Positions 26,618 through 34,952 of a stretch of DNA of 64,000 nucleotides are shown one piece after another. Position 1 is the stretch's first letter; each line of letters begins with the position of its first letter. Source of the DNA: Stenotrophomonas sp. UBA2124 (GTDB lineage: Bacteria; Pseudomonadota; Gammaproteobacteria; Xanthomonadales; Xanthomonadaceae); assembly GCA_002329155.1 (NCBI GenBank), contig DCXY01000049.1, positions 12,714 through 76,713 of the forward strand, in the 5' to 3' direction. Made by a program: the position numbers and the translations under genes. The notes under the pieces are model-generated. The model did no database searches, was not told the DNA's origin, and worked only from the letters and a program-made list of their open reading frames with translations.

Positions 26618-28099
26618 ATGCCCGGGACGCCAGCTTCAACCTTGCCGAACATGGCCGGCCACGCCGTGCCACCTGCAGAAATGACCACCCCTGATCTGAT
26701 CCCCCTGCCCGGCGCCAGGCCGAAGCTTGCCGGCGACGTGCGCGGCAAGCCCAGCGATGGCTCGCCATCGCGTGGAAAGCTCTACATCAAGACCCACGGT
26801 TGCCAGATGAACGAGTACGACTCGGCCAAGATGGCCGACGTGCTGGCCGAGGCCGAGGGCCTGGAGCTCACCGACAACCCTGAAGAAGCCGACGTGGTGC
26901 TGGTCAACACCTGCTCCATCCGCGAGAAGGCACAGGAAAAGGTATTCAGCCAGCTGGGCCGCTGGAAGGAACTGAAGGCCGGTGGCCGCAACGTCATCAT
27001 CGGCGTGGGCGGCTGCGTGGCCTCGCAGGAAGGCGAAGCCATCGTCAAGCGCGCGCCCTACGTAGACCTGGTGTTCGGCCCGCAGACCCTGCACCGCCTG
27101 CCGGAGCTTATCCGTGCCCGCCGCGAGCAGAACAAGCCGCAGGTGGACATCAGCTTCCCCGAGATCGAGAAGTTCGACCGCATGCCCGAACCGCGCGCCG
27201 AAGGCCCGTCGGCCTTCGTCTCGATCATGGAAGGCTGCTCCAAGTACTGCTCGTTCTGTGTGGTGCCCTACACCCGCGGCACGGAAGTCAGCCGCCCGTT
27301 CGAGGACGTGGTGGTGGAATGCGCGCAGCTGGCCGAACAGGGCGTGCGCGAGATCAACCTGCTGGGCCAGAACGTCAACGCCTACCGTGGCCCGTATGGC
27401 GACGGTGAAGTGGCCGACCTCGGCCTGCTGATCCGCACGCTGGCCGAGATCGACGGCATCGGCCGCATCCGTTTCACCACCTCGCACCCGCTGGAATTCA
27501 GCGATTCGCTGATCGACGCCTACCGCGATGTGCCGAAGCTGGCCAATTACCTGCACCTGCCGGTACAGGCCGGCAGCGACCGCATCCTCAGCGCGATGAA
27601 GCGCGGCTACACCGCGCTGGAGTTCAAGGCCAAGATCCGCAAACTGCGCGCGGTGCGCCCGGACATCTCGATCAGTTCGGACTTCATCGTCGGTTTCCCC
27701 GGCGAGACCGATGCCGACTTCGAGAAGACCATGAAGCTGATCGAGGACGTGGGTTTCGACCAGAGCTTCTCCTTCATCTATTCGCGCCGCCCGGGCACCC
27801 CGGCAGCCGACCTGGAAGACACGCTCAGCGATGCCGACAAGCATGCGCGGCTGTCGCGCCTGCAGGCCCATATCAACGACCATGCGGCCGGCATTTCGCG
27901 CGGCATGGTGGGCAGCGTGCAGACCGTGCTGGTCGAAGGCCCTTCGCGCAAGGACCCGAACGAGCTCACCGGCAAGACCGAGAACATGCGCTCGGTGAAC
28001 TTCCCGGGCAACCCGCGTCTGGTCGGGCAGTTCGTGGATGTGGTCATCACCGAGGCGCTGAGCAACTCGCTGCGTGGCCGTGTAGCCACCCAGGGCTGA
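26618..28099 (+). CDS. miaB: tRNA-2-methylthio-N6-dimethylallyladenosine synthase
   Basis: 493 aa from ATG 26618; the frame opens at 26432, and ATGs at 26651 and 26681 are alternatives, as the first ~40 residues are poorly conserved in this group. Domains: UPF0004 with auxiliary-cluster cysteines (THGCQMNEYD, VNTCSIREKA, GVGGCVASQ), radical SAM with CSKYCSFC (CxxxCxxC), and a C-terminal TRAM domain (VLVEGPSRKDPNELTGKTEN). It methylthiolates A37 of tRNAs reading UNN codons. In E. coli the next genes are phoH-ybeY-corC-lnt; here an export operon lies between miaB and phoH. Confidence 0.95.
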   Translation: MPGTPASTLPNMAGHAVPPAEMTTPDLIPLPGARPKLAGDVRGKPSDGSPSRGKLYIKTHGCQMNEYDSAKMADVLAEAEGLELTDNPEEADVVLVNTCSIREKAQEKVFSQLGRWKELKAGGRNVIIGVGGCVASQEGEAIVKRAPYVDLVFGPQTLHRLPELIRARREQNKPQVDISFPEIEKFDRMPEPRAEGPSAFVSIMEGCSKYCSFCVVPYTRGTEVSRPFEDVVVECAQLAEQGVREINLLGQNVNAYRGPYGDGEVADLGLLIRTLAEIDGIGRIRFTTSHPLEFSDSLIDAYRDVPKLANYLHLPVQAGSDRILSAMKRGYTALEFKAKIRKLRAVRPDISISSDFIVGFPGETDADFEKTMKLIEDVGFDQSFSFIYSRRPGTPAADLEDTLSDADKHARLSRLQAHINDHAAGISRGMVGSVQTVLVEGPSRKDPNELTGKTENMRSVNFPGNPRLVGQFVDVVITEALSNSLRGRVATQG

Positions 28100-28126
28100 G
28101 CCCGCGCCTGCCACCGTGTACATGAA

Positions 28127-28149
28127 GGCCCGCTCCGGCGGGCCTTTTT
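28127..28149 (+). terminator. Rho-independent terminator of miaB
   Basis: GGCCCGC-TCCG-GCGGGCC followed by TTTTT: a perfect 7-bp GC stem, 4-nt loop and T-run, 27 nt after the miaB stop. Confidence 0.95.
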
Positions 28150-28206
28150 CATGGTGAATTTATGACCACATGCCGCAAGCCACTGAATCGCAAGGGCGAT
28201 GCCGGC

Positions 28207-28379
28207 TTATCCACATGTTTGTGCCATGCCCATCCACACCTGCGGTGGACAAGCTGCCATGGTCCGGTCAAATTTTCGCCACACCGTGCAAACCCTTGCG
28301 GTCATTGGGCTGCACGCAGCTATCCACAGCTTTGCCGCACCCGCATCCACACCAGATGTGGAAAACCTGGTGTGGAAAA
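28207..28379. other. Cluster of DnaA-box-like 9-mers in a non-coding stretch
   Basis: In the 240 bp between the miaB terminator and the ABC permease there are three exact matches to the E. coli-type consensus TTWTNCACA: TTATCCACA at 28207-28215 (+), and TTTTCCACA at 28357-28365 (-) and 28371-28379 (-). Near matches are CCATCCACA (28230-28238), TTGTCCACC (28244-28252, -), CTATCCACA (28320-28328) and GCATCCACA (28343-28351). No open reading frame with coding character covers the stretch. Function is unproven; see findings. Confidence 0.55.
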
Positions 28380-28389
28380 CCCGCACCGC

Positions 28390-29478
28390 TCAATCCAGCC
28401 GCTTGCGGAAGCGCAGGATGGCGCCGGTCATCATCACCACACTGAAGACCAGTAGCGCGACGACCTCGGGCCACAGTTCCCACACACTGGCACCGCGCAA
28501 CATCACGCCACGGATCAGGCGCAGGAAATGGGTGAGCGGCAGCACTTCGGCCAGCCATTGCACCGGGCGCGGCATGCCGGCGAACGGGAACATGAAGCCG
28601 GACAGCAGGATCGACGGCAGGAACACGAAGAAGGTCACCTGCATCGCCTGGAACTGTGATTGGGCCGCCGTTGAGATCAACAGGCCCAGGGTGAGGTTGG
28701 CGACGATCAACAGGCTGGCGGCGATGAACACGTCCAGCAGGCTTCCACCCAGCGGCACCGCGAACAGGGTGGTTCCCAGCGCCAGCACCATGGCGGTCTG
28801 CACCAGACCGATGACCACATACGGAATGACCTTGCCGACCATCAACTCGGTACTGGTGACGGGCGTGGCGATCAACAACTCCATGTTGCCGCGCTCGCGT
28901 TCGCGCACGATGGCCACCGCCGTGAACAGCACCATGGTCATGGTCAGGATGACACCCACCAGCCCCGGCACGATGTTGACCGCCGAGCTGCGCTGCGGGT
29001 TGTAGAAGCTGACCACGCTGATGCTGCTGGTTGCCAGTGGTTGGAACGCGGCCCCGTCCAGCGGCATGCGCGCCAGCTGTGCCGCCGCGCTCTGCACCGC
29101 GTTGTCGCTGCCATCCACCAGAATCTGCATGGCCTCGCGGCCTTCGGCGCGACGCCGCTCGAAATCCGGCGGAATGACGATGCCGATGCTGATCTCGCCC
29201 CGGCGCATCGCCTCGGTCAGCTGCTGCGGTGTTTCCGCCTCGAGCACGGGTGCGACCACGCCGGTCGCGGCGATGTCGCGCGCCAGCGCGCGTGATGCAG
29301 AGGTCCGCGCCTGATCGGCGAAACCCGCCGACAGATCACGCAGGTTGGTGTTGATGGCGTAGCCGAACAACAGCAGCTGCATGACCGGGATGCCGATGAT
29401 CATGGCCAGCGTGATGCGGTCGCGGCGCATCTGCCGCAGTTCCTTGACCATCACACCGAGAAGGCGACGCAGTTTCAT
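28390..29478 (-). CDS. ABC-2 type exporter permease (YbhR/YhhJ-like)
   Basis: 362 aa. One N-terminal membrane helix (ITLAMIIGIPVMQLLLFGYAI), a large periplasmic domain (about residues 50-165), then five C-terminal helices containing IVRERERGNMELLIATPV, the ABC-2 signature. It ends with ILRFRKRLD. The start overlaps the ATPase stop by 4 nt. With the ATPase and HlyD protein it makes an inner-membrane export pump like the E. coli YbhGFSR system, except that only one permease gene is present, so a homodimer is expected. Substrate unknown; drugs or toxic compounds are plausible. Confidence 0.88.
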   Translation of the reverse strand: MKLRRLLGVMVKELRQMRRDRITLAMIIGIPVMQLLLFGYAINTNLRDLSAGFADQARTSASRALARDIAATGVVAPVLEAETPQQLTEAMRRGEISIGIVIPPDFERRRAEGREAMQILVDGSDNAVQSAAAQLARMPLDGAAFQPLATSSISVVSFYNPQRSSAVNIVPGLVGVILTMTMVLFTAVAIVRERERGNMELLIATPVTSTELMVGKVIPYVVIGLVQTAMVLALGTTLFAVPLGGSLLDVFIAASLLIVANLTLGLLISTAAQSQFQAMQVTFFVFLPSILLSGFMFPFAGMPRPVQWLAEVLPLTHFLRLIRGVMLRGASVWELWPEVVALLVFSVVMMTGAILRFRKRLD

Positions 29479-30461
29479 GCACCCTCCCGCGCGGCAGTAC
29501 TGTTGCGCGTGGCAGCAACAAACACATCCTCAAGGCTGGCGGCCTGCGCATGGATTTGCGCGGGGATTCCCGCCGCCTGCAGCGCGTCGGCGAGCGGTTG
29601 TCCGCTGCCGTCTTCGGCCAGCAGCACGCGCAGGCTGTTGCCGATCTGCGCCACGCTGAGCACGCCCGCGCTGTCCTGCAGAACACGGGCCGCCTGGCGA
29701 GGCTGCTGCGCATCCACCACCAGCGTGCGCCCTGCCAGCCGGCCGGTGAGTTCAGCAGGCGTACCGTCGGCGACCAGCACGCCACGGTCGAGAATGGCGA
29801 TGCGGTGGCAGCGTTCGGCTTCGTCCATGTAATGCGTGGACACCAGCAGCGTGGTACCACCATCGGCCAGCTCGAAGAGCTTTTCCCAGAAGTCACGACG
29901 CGATTCGGGGTCCACCGCGCTGGTGGGCTCGTCCAGGAACAGCAGTTCCGGCTCATGGATCACTGCCGCGGCCAACGCCAGGCGCTGCTTCTGGCCGCCG
30001 CTCATGGTGCCGGCAAGCTGCTTCTGCCGGTCCTGGAAGTGGTACTGCTCAAGCAGCACTTCGATGCGCTCATGCGCCCTGGCCTTCGGCATGTCGTGCA
30101 CGGCGGCCATGAAGTCCAGGTTCTCGCGCACGCTCAGATCCTCGAACAGCGAGAACTTCTGGGTCATGTAACCGATGCGACTGCGCAGGGCTTCGGCCTG
30201 TTCCGGAATGCGCAGGCCCAGCACTTCGATCTCGCCGGCGCTGGGGGTCAGCAGGCCACAGAGCATGCGGATGGTGGTGGACTTGCCCGAGCCGTTCGGC
30301 CCCAGAAAGCCATAGACGTGCCTGCGCGGCACATCCAGGTTGATGCCGTCCACCGCCTTGAGCGCACCGAACTGTTTGCTCAGGCCGCGCGCGCGGATGG
30401 CCAGCCCTTCGCTCCGCGCCGGCGTTGCTGGAACGGCGCTGCTTGCTTCAACGTCCGGCAT
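29475..30461 (-). CDS. ABC exporter ATP-binding protein (YbhF-like, single domain)
   Basis: 328 aa from ATG 30461, overlapping the end of the hlyD-like gene by 14 nt. One nucleotide-binding domain: Walker A GPNGSGKST, Q-loop YMTQKFSLFEDL, signature MSGGQKQRLALA, Walker B ELLFLDEPTSAVD, and switch His in LLVSTHYMDEAERC. The E. coli YbhF protein has two such domains; this one has one plus a ~90-residue C-terminal extension. The gene is coupled to the permease (4-nt overlap). Confidence 0.92.
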   Translation of the reverse strand: MPDVEASSAVPATPARSEGLAIRARGLSKQFGALKAVDGINLDVPRRHVYGFLGPNGSGKSTTIRMLCGLLTPSAGEIEVLGLRIPEQAEALRSRIGYMTQKFSLFEDLSVRENLDFMAAVHDMPKARAHERIEVLLEQYHFQDRQKQLAGTMSGGQKQRLALAAAVIHEPELLFLDEPTSAVDPESRRDFWEKLFELADGGTTLLVSTHYMDEAERCHRIAILDRGVLVADGTPAELTGRLAGRTLVVDAQQPRQAARVLQDSAGVLSVAQIGNSLRVLLAEDGSGQPLADALQAAGIPAQIHAQAASLEDVFVAATRNSTAAREGA

Positions 30462-31416
30462 CGGCCAGCACCTGCAGCGGCACACCAACAGGCAGCGACG
30501 CGGCATCTTTGCCGAGGCTGATCTCGGCCAGATAGCTCAGGCGCTCGGCGTCCTGCCCGGTCAGCGCGAAGTACGGCGTGAACACCGGCTCGCTGCGGAT
30601 CATGCGTACACGGCCCTCAAGCACCGGCCCATCCTCCTGCCCCTGCAGCTGCACCTTCACCGTATCGCCCACCTGCAGCTGATTGCGCAGCGCCTGCGGC
30701 AGGTACACGCGCGCATACGGCGCATCGCCCACCAGCAGCACCACCAGCGGCGCGCCGGTGGGTGGCCTGTCGCCCAGCTTGTACGGGAGGCTGTCCACCC
30801 TGCCCGTGCGCGGTGCGGTCAACGCAAGTTTTTCCAGCAGCACGGATTGCGACTGTGCACTGGCCTCTGCGGAAGCGAGTGCGGCCTCGCCCTGCGCCAC
30901 CTGCTCGGCGCGGCTGCCGTGCTGCAGTTCGGCCAGTTTTGCCTCGGCCTGCCGCACCTGCGCCTGCGCGCTCTGCGCCGCTGCACGCGCGCGGTCCAGT
31001 TCGGAGGCGGCCAGCAGCTGCCGTGAACCCAATGGCTGCAGCCGTGTGTAGTAAGCCTGCGCTTCGCGTGCCTGTGCCTGCAATGCAGCCAACTGCGCCT
31101 TGGCCTGTGCGATATCTTCCGCGCGTGTCCCGTTGCGCAGCTCGGACAGCGCGGCACCGCTCTGTGCCGCCTTCGCCTGCAGTGCGGCCAACTGGGCCTG
31201 CGCCTGGGTCAGCTCCAGCTGCATCAGCGGTGTGCCTTCAGCCACCTGCTGCCCTTCGCGTACATCCACCTGCACGATTTTTTCCGAGGCTGGCGCAGGC
31301 ACCGTCACCCGGTCCCATTCCAGCGTGCCCAGCGCCTGCGGCGACGAGCGCGAACAGGCGCTGGCCATCAGCGCCAGCAACAGGCCAGCGGCCATCCGCA
31401 ACGATTGCTTAGTCAT
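30448..31416 (-). CDS. HlyD-family periplasmic adaptor, probable lipoprotein (YbhG-like)
   Basis: 322 aa from ATG 31416, overlapping the tetR-like stop by 8 nt. The N-terminus (MAAGLLLALMASAC) looks like a lipoprotein signal with Cys at residue 21. Then a split biotinyl-lipoyl domain (VDVREGQQVAEGTPLMQLEL and ALTAPRTGRVDSLPYKLGD), with a long alpha-helical hairpin between (Ala/Gln-rich coiled coil, about residues 75-200) and a beta-barrel. Two imperfect 36-residue helical repeats (NGTRAEDIAQAKAQLAAL, HGSRAEQVAQGEAALASA) lie in the hairpin. It links the pump to an outer-membrane channel encoded elsewhere. Confidence 0.87.
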   Translation of the reverse strand: MTKQSLRMAAGLLLALMASACSRSSPQALGTLEWDRVTVPAPASEKIVQVDVREGQQVAEGTPLMQLELTQAQAQLAALQAKAAQSGAALSELRNGTRAEDIAQAKAQLAALQAQAREAQAYYTRLQPLGSRQLLAASELDRARAAAQSAQAQVRQAEAKLAELQHGSRAEQVAQGEAALASAEASAQSQSVLLEKLALTAPRTGRVDSLPYKLGDRPPTGAPLVVLLVGDAPYARVYLPQALRNQLQVGDTVKVQLQGQEDGPVLEGRVRMIRSEPVFTPYFALTGQDAERLSYLAEISLGKDAASLPVGVPLQVLADAGR

Positions 31417-32122
31417 TACCCAGCTCCAGGCCGCGCATGAGCAGGGCCAAGGTGTGCTGCTGCAGGGCAGCGCCATCCAGTTCTTCCATGCCGAAAAGCT
31501 GCTGCCAGATGGGTGCACTGGCCAGCGGGAACATGGTCAGGCCCACCATCGACACCATCATCAGCCGCGGGTCCAGCTGCGGATTGAGGCGCCCCGCCTG
31601 CTGCGCCATGCTGAAGTGCTCGACCACCACGCGCGGCAGCAACGGGCCGACACGACTGATCAACACTTCACGCAGCGCACCGCCTTCGCACAGGATCTCG
31701 CGCACCCACAAGGTGGGCAGCCATGGATGCTGCGCCACCGCCTTCACCAGGCCGCCGACGAACGCCGTCACCAATGCGCCCACATCGCCCTTGGCATCCT
31801 GCAGGCCGGCGAGCACGCCGCTGATCACCGGCCACAGCCGTTCTTCGACCATCGCCTGCTGCAGCTGGGTCTTGTCGCCGAAGTAGTAATGCACCAGCGC
31901 CGGTGTGACACCGGCACGGCGAGCGATATCACGCAGCGAGCTGGCGGCGATGCCACGCTCGGCGAAACAGGCCACTGCGGCATCCAGCAGCTGCCCGCGA
32001 AGGTCTGCCGCGTCCGCGGTGGGGCGACGCCCAGGGGTGCGTTTGCGCGCGGCCTTGGTCGCCGGCTTGGCCGCGCTTGGCGGCTCCGGTGCGGATGTCG
32101 TGTTTGGCTTGTCTTTTCCCAT
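31409..32122 (-). CDS. TetR-family repressor of the export operon (CecR-like)
   Basis: 237 aa. A basic, Ala/Pro-rich N-terminus of ~35 residues precedes the helix-turn-helix: LLDAAVACFAERGIAASSLRDIARRAGVTPALVHYYFGDKTQL. The C-terminal ligand domain has PWLPTLWVREILCEGG, a block typical of CecR/YbiH-type regulators. First gene of tetR-hlyD-ATPase-permease, like cecR-ybhGFSR in E. coli. It has a near-perfect operator candidate directly upstream of its own start, so autorepression is likely. Confidence 0.9.
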   Translation of the reverse strand: MGKDKPNTTSAPEPPSAAKPATKAARKRTPGRRPTADAADLRGQLLDAAVACFAERGIAASSLRDIARRAGVTPALVHYYFGDKTQLQQAMVEERLWPVISGVLAGLQDAKGDVGALVTAFVGGLVKAVAQHPWLPTLWVREILCEGGALREVLISRVGPLLPRVVVEHFSMAQQAGRLNPQLDPRLMMVSMVGLTMFPLASAPIWQQLFGMEELDGAALQQHTLALLMRGLELGND

Positions 32123-32127
32123 GGCAT

Positions 32128-32151
32128 ATTTAATTCAATGGATAATTAAAT
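32128..32151. promoter_or_regulatory. Palindromic operator overlapping the tetR-like promoter
   Basis: ATTTAATT-CAATGGAT-AATTAAAT: perfect 8-bp arms, 8-bp spacer, in an otherwise GC-rich region, 5 bp from the repressor's ATG. On the minus strand TTGAAA and TTAAAT (17-bp spacing) overlap it, suggesting a very short leader or leaderless mRNA. Position and symmetry fit a TetR-family operator. Confidence 0.65.
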
Positions 32152-32319
32152 TTCAACAGGCATGTATATGAAGGCCTGAAAGTGAGACGCGGCAGGGCTT
32201 CAACGGAACTTCCCGGTTTGCGCATCGCCATCTCACCGAACTCAGAGACAAAGCCGGCCTGCGCAAGAATTTTCCCGCCACCGCTTGATTCCGCCCGCTT
32301 CGCCGCCATCTTTGTTGCC

Positions 32320-33303
32320 ATGACAGCCATTACCCACCGCGATTTCACCCTGGACCCCATCGACACCGAGCGCCTGGCCAACCTGTGTGGCCCGTTCGAC
32401 GAGCACCTGCGCCAGATCGAGCTGAAGCTGGGCGTGCAGATCGCCAACCGTGGCAACGTGTTCCGGGTCAGCGGCCCGGGCCGTACCGCCGAGGAAGCGG
32501 AGAAGCTGATCAAGGCGCTGTATGCCGAAGCCGGCGACACCGTGTTCGACAGCCACGCCATCCACCTGCGCCTGAACCAGGCCAACGTGGAGCAGGTGGT
32601 GGACCAGGCCTACGAAGCACAGGAAGTGGCGATCAAGGTCAAGCGCGGCACCGTGCGCGGCCGTGGCGCCAACCAGGCCAAGTACCTGCACCAGATCGCC
32701 ACGCACGACATCAACTTCGGCATCGGCCCGGCCGGCACCGGCAAGACCTTCCTGGCCGTGGCAATGGCTGTGGAAGCCTTGAACGAATCACGCGTGCAGC
32801 GCCTGATCCTGGTGCGCCCCGCGGTGGAAGCCGGCGAGAAGCTGGGCTTCCTTCCGGGCGATCTCACCCAGAAGGTGGACCCCTATCTGCGCCCGCTCTA
32901 CGACGCGCTGTACGAAATGATGGGCGTGGAAAAGGTGGCCAAGCTGCTGGAGAAGAACGTCATCGAGATCGCGCCGCTGGCCTATATGCGCGGGCGCACG
33001 CTCAACGATGCCTTCGTCATCCTGGACGAAGCGCAGAACACCACCATCGAACAGATGAAGATGTTTCTCACCCGCCTTGGCTTCGGCTCCACCGCCGTGG
33101 TCACCGGCGACCTGACCCAGACCGACCTGCCCAAGCACATGAAGTCCGGCCTGCGTGACGCCATCGAGGTGTTGCGTGACGTGGACGGGGTGAGCTTCAC
33201 CTTCTTCGAGTCACGCGACGTGGTGCGCCACCCGCTGGTGGCGCGCATCGTCAGCGCCTACGACCGCCGCGACCTGCAGCAGGTCAAGCCGGGCGCCGAG
33301 TAA
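32320..33303 (+). CDS. phoH: PhoH-like ATPase (YbeZ)
   Basis: 327 aa from ATG 32320; the frame opens earlier but without conserved sequence. N-terminal KH-like region, then the PhoH ATPase: Walker A GPAGTGKT (residues 136-143), followed by LVRPAVEAGEKLGFLPGDL, and Walker B FVILDEAQNTTIEQMKMFLTR. In E. coli YbeZ works with YbeY in rRNA maturation. First gene of a plus-strand series phoH - unknown - ybeY - unknown - corC - Lnb_N - corA. Confidence 0.94.
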   Translation: MTAITHRDFTLDPIDTERLANLCGPFDEHLRQIELKLGVQIANRGNVFRVSGPGRTAEEAEKLIKALYAEAGDTVFDSHAIHLRLNQANVEQVVDQAYEAQEVAIKVKRGTVRGRGANQAKYLHQIATHDINFGIGPAGTGKTFLAVAMAVEALNESRVQRLILVRPAVEAGEKLGFLPGDLTQKVDPYLRPLYDALYEMMGVEKVAKLLEKNVIEIAPLAYMRGRTLNDAFVILDEAQNTTIEQMKMFLTRLGFGSTAVVTGDLTQTDLPKHMKSGLRDAIEVLRDVDGVSFTFFESRDVVRHPLVARIVSAYDRRDLQQVKPGAE

Positions 33304-33365
33304 CACCCCGCTGCACAGGGCCCGGCGCGCAGCCACGCTCCGGCCCCTGCCCCCGGCTGCAAACC

Positions 33366-33401
33366 GTGCGATGCCGGCCTACACTGCGGCAACCATCGCA
33401 C
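33366..33401. promoter_or_regulatory. Inverted repeat in the promoter region of an unknown secreted-protein gene
   Basis: GTGCGATG (33366-33373) and CATCGCAC (33394-33401) are perfect 8-bp arms with 20 bp between, enclosing a possible -10 box TACACT (33380-33385). The second arm is 10 bp before the start codon at 33412. Could be an operator or an RNA hairpin. Confidence 0.3.
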
Positions 33402-33411
33402 AGGGGATGCC

Positions 33412-34308
33412 ATGTTCCGCTCAGGTCTGCTGCTGTCCTTCACGCTGCTGTCCGCACTGCCGGTATTCGCTGCCGAAACCAGGGCCGCTGAAAGCGCCAC
33501 GTCCGCTCGCCCGTATATCGAAACCAGCTACCTGATCGCCCCCCGGCAGGTTGCCGGGTTTCAACTGCAGAGCAGCTCCTATGACCCCGAGCAGAAATAT
33601 GCCGGTGCCGGCTTCCGCTATGCCTTGAAGGACCACCAGGAAACGAGGGTGGACATCTACGTCTACCCAGCCGGGCGGATGTCACACGCCACGGCGTTGG
33701 ACCAGGGCATGCAGGCGTTCCGCACGGACATGGGCAACGCGGTGAAGGGTGGCACCTATGCCGATCTTGAAATGCAGTCTTCGCAGGCCTTCAATCTGGC
33801 CGACACACAGCCCGCCGCCGTGCCCAGCACTTCAGGCAAGGGCCACACGGCCACCGACAAAGTCGTGCTGGCTGCCATTGCCGAAGCCAACGCCGAATCG
33901 CAGCAGGGCCGCGTGCAATACATGACCCTCAACCTGCTGCCGCAGAACTGGCCCATGTACTCCAATGGCTACCTGTTCTATCGCCAGCTGTACTATTTCA
34001 AGGTGCGTGCGTCCGCGGCCCAGCAACGCATCAGCCGCGAGCAGTTCAACGCCCTCACCGACCTTGCGGCGCGCACGTTGGTGCCGGCCATCGAGGTTGT
34101 GAATGTGGGCGGCTGTGCCGCCACCACCATTACGGTCACCGCCGATGCGCCGCCCGAGCAGACGGCGCGTGAACTGGCACTGCAGAGCACCACGCACCAG
34201 CGTTACAACTGTCATGCCGATACCGCCAAGGCCGGCATCGACCGCAAGTCCAGACAGGCCGAGGTGGTGGAAATCAGCTACACCGCCGATGAATGGAAGT
34301 CGCAGTGA
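33412..34308 (+). CDS. Unrecognised secreted protein inside the phoH-ybeY cluster
   Basis: 298 aa with a clear signal peptide (FRSGLLLSFTLLSALPVFA, cleavage before AETR). The mature part has mixed alpha/beta composition with no motif I recognise: YIETSYLIAPRQVAGFQLQ, DPEQKYAGAGFRYAL, DIYVYPAGRM. Two cysteines (VGGCAATT and RYNCHAD) about 40 residues apart probably form a disulfide, consistent with the periplasm. CDS-like codon use (G/C at third positions) and spacing of 108 bp after phoH and 58 bp before ybeY support it as a real gene. It separates two genes that are usually adjacent. Confidence 0.75.
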   Translation: MFRSGLLLSFTLLSALPVFAAETRAAESATSARPYIETSYLIAPRQVAGFQLQSSSYDPEQKYAGAGFRYALKDHQETRVDIYVYPAGRMSHATALDQGMQAFRTDMGNAVKGGTYADLEMQSSQAFNLADTQPAAVPSTSGKGHTATDKVVLAAIAEANAESQQGRVQYMTLNLLPQNWPMYSNGYLFYRQLYYFKVRASAAQQRISREQFNALTDLAARTLVPAIEVVNVGGCAATTITVTADAPPEQTARELALQSTTHQRYNCHADTAKAGIDRKSRQAEVVEISYTADEWKSQ

Positions 34309-34366
34309 GGCCTGCAAGGCGCGATACTCTACGTCTCGTTTACCGCTTTCCACGCTGGACCCCGCC

Positions 34367-34852
34367 ATGACCAAAGGCCCCACCCGCCTCGATGTAGCCG
34401 TCAGCTACGCCCTGCCCCGCACCGGCCTGCCGGCGGCGGTGAGTTTCCGCAAGTGGGTGGCTGCCGCCTTGAACGGACGCATCCGCGAAGCCGACCTGGC
34501 CATCCGCCTGGTCGATGCGAAAGAAGGCAAATCGCTCAACCGCCACTACCGCGGCAAGGACTACGCCACCAATGTGCTGAGCTTCCCGGCCGAGCTGCCC
34601 GAAGGGCTGCCCAAGGGCGTGAAGTTCCCGCTGCTGGGCGACCTGGTGATCTGCGCGCCGGTGGTGGCACGCGAGGCCAGGGAGCAGGACAAGCTGCTCA
34701 ACGCGCACTACGCGCACCTCACCGTGCACGGCGTATTGCACCTGCTGGGCTGGGACCACGAGGACGACAAGGAAGCCGAAGCCATGGAGCAGCTGGAGCG
34801 CGAAATCCTGGCCGACCTGGGCATCGCCGACCCCTATGCGGGCGAGCGTTGA
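34367..34852 (+). CDS. ybeY: Endoribonuclease / rRNA maturation factor YbeY
   Basis: 161 aa from ATG 34367. The zinc site is H121-GVL-H125-LLGWD-H131 (the H3xH5xH motif). Upstream, DYATNVLSFPAEL and LGDLVICAPVV are the other conserved blocks. YbeY is needed for 16S rRNA 3'-end maturation and ribosome quality control. Follows phoH, though with one unknown gene between. Confidence 0.95.
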   Translation: MTKGPTRLDVAVSYALPRTGLPAAVSFRKWVAAALNGRIREADLAIRLVDAKEGKSLNRHYRGKDYATNVLSFPAELPEGLPKGVKFPLLGDLVICAPVVAREAREQDKLLNAHYAHLTVHGVLHLLGWDHEDDKEAEAMEQLEREILADLGIADPYAGER

Positions 34853-34952
34853 GGCAATCGCCTGCGGCATGTGCCCATGCGCCGCGCCGGCTTTTCCGGC
34901 GCAGGCCCTCACCCCGCCCTCACTCCGTACCCTATTCAACCTGCTGATCAAC

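Noticed and set aside
26636..28123. 495-aa minus-strand frame opposite miaB
   Set aside because: Antisense shadow; MiaB is fully supported by its cysteine motifs.
28150..28389. Chromosomal replication origin
   Set aside because: DnaA boxes are present, but there is no dnaA, dnaN, rpmH or gyrB nearby and no clear AT-rich unwinding region, so oriC itself is unlikely.
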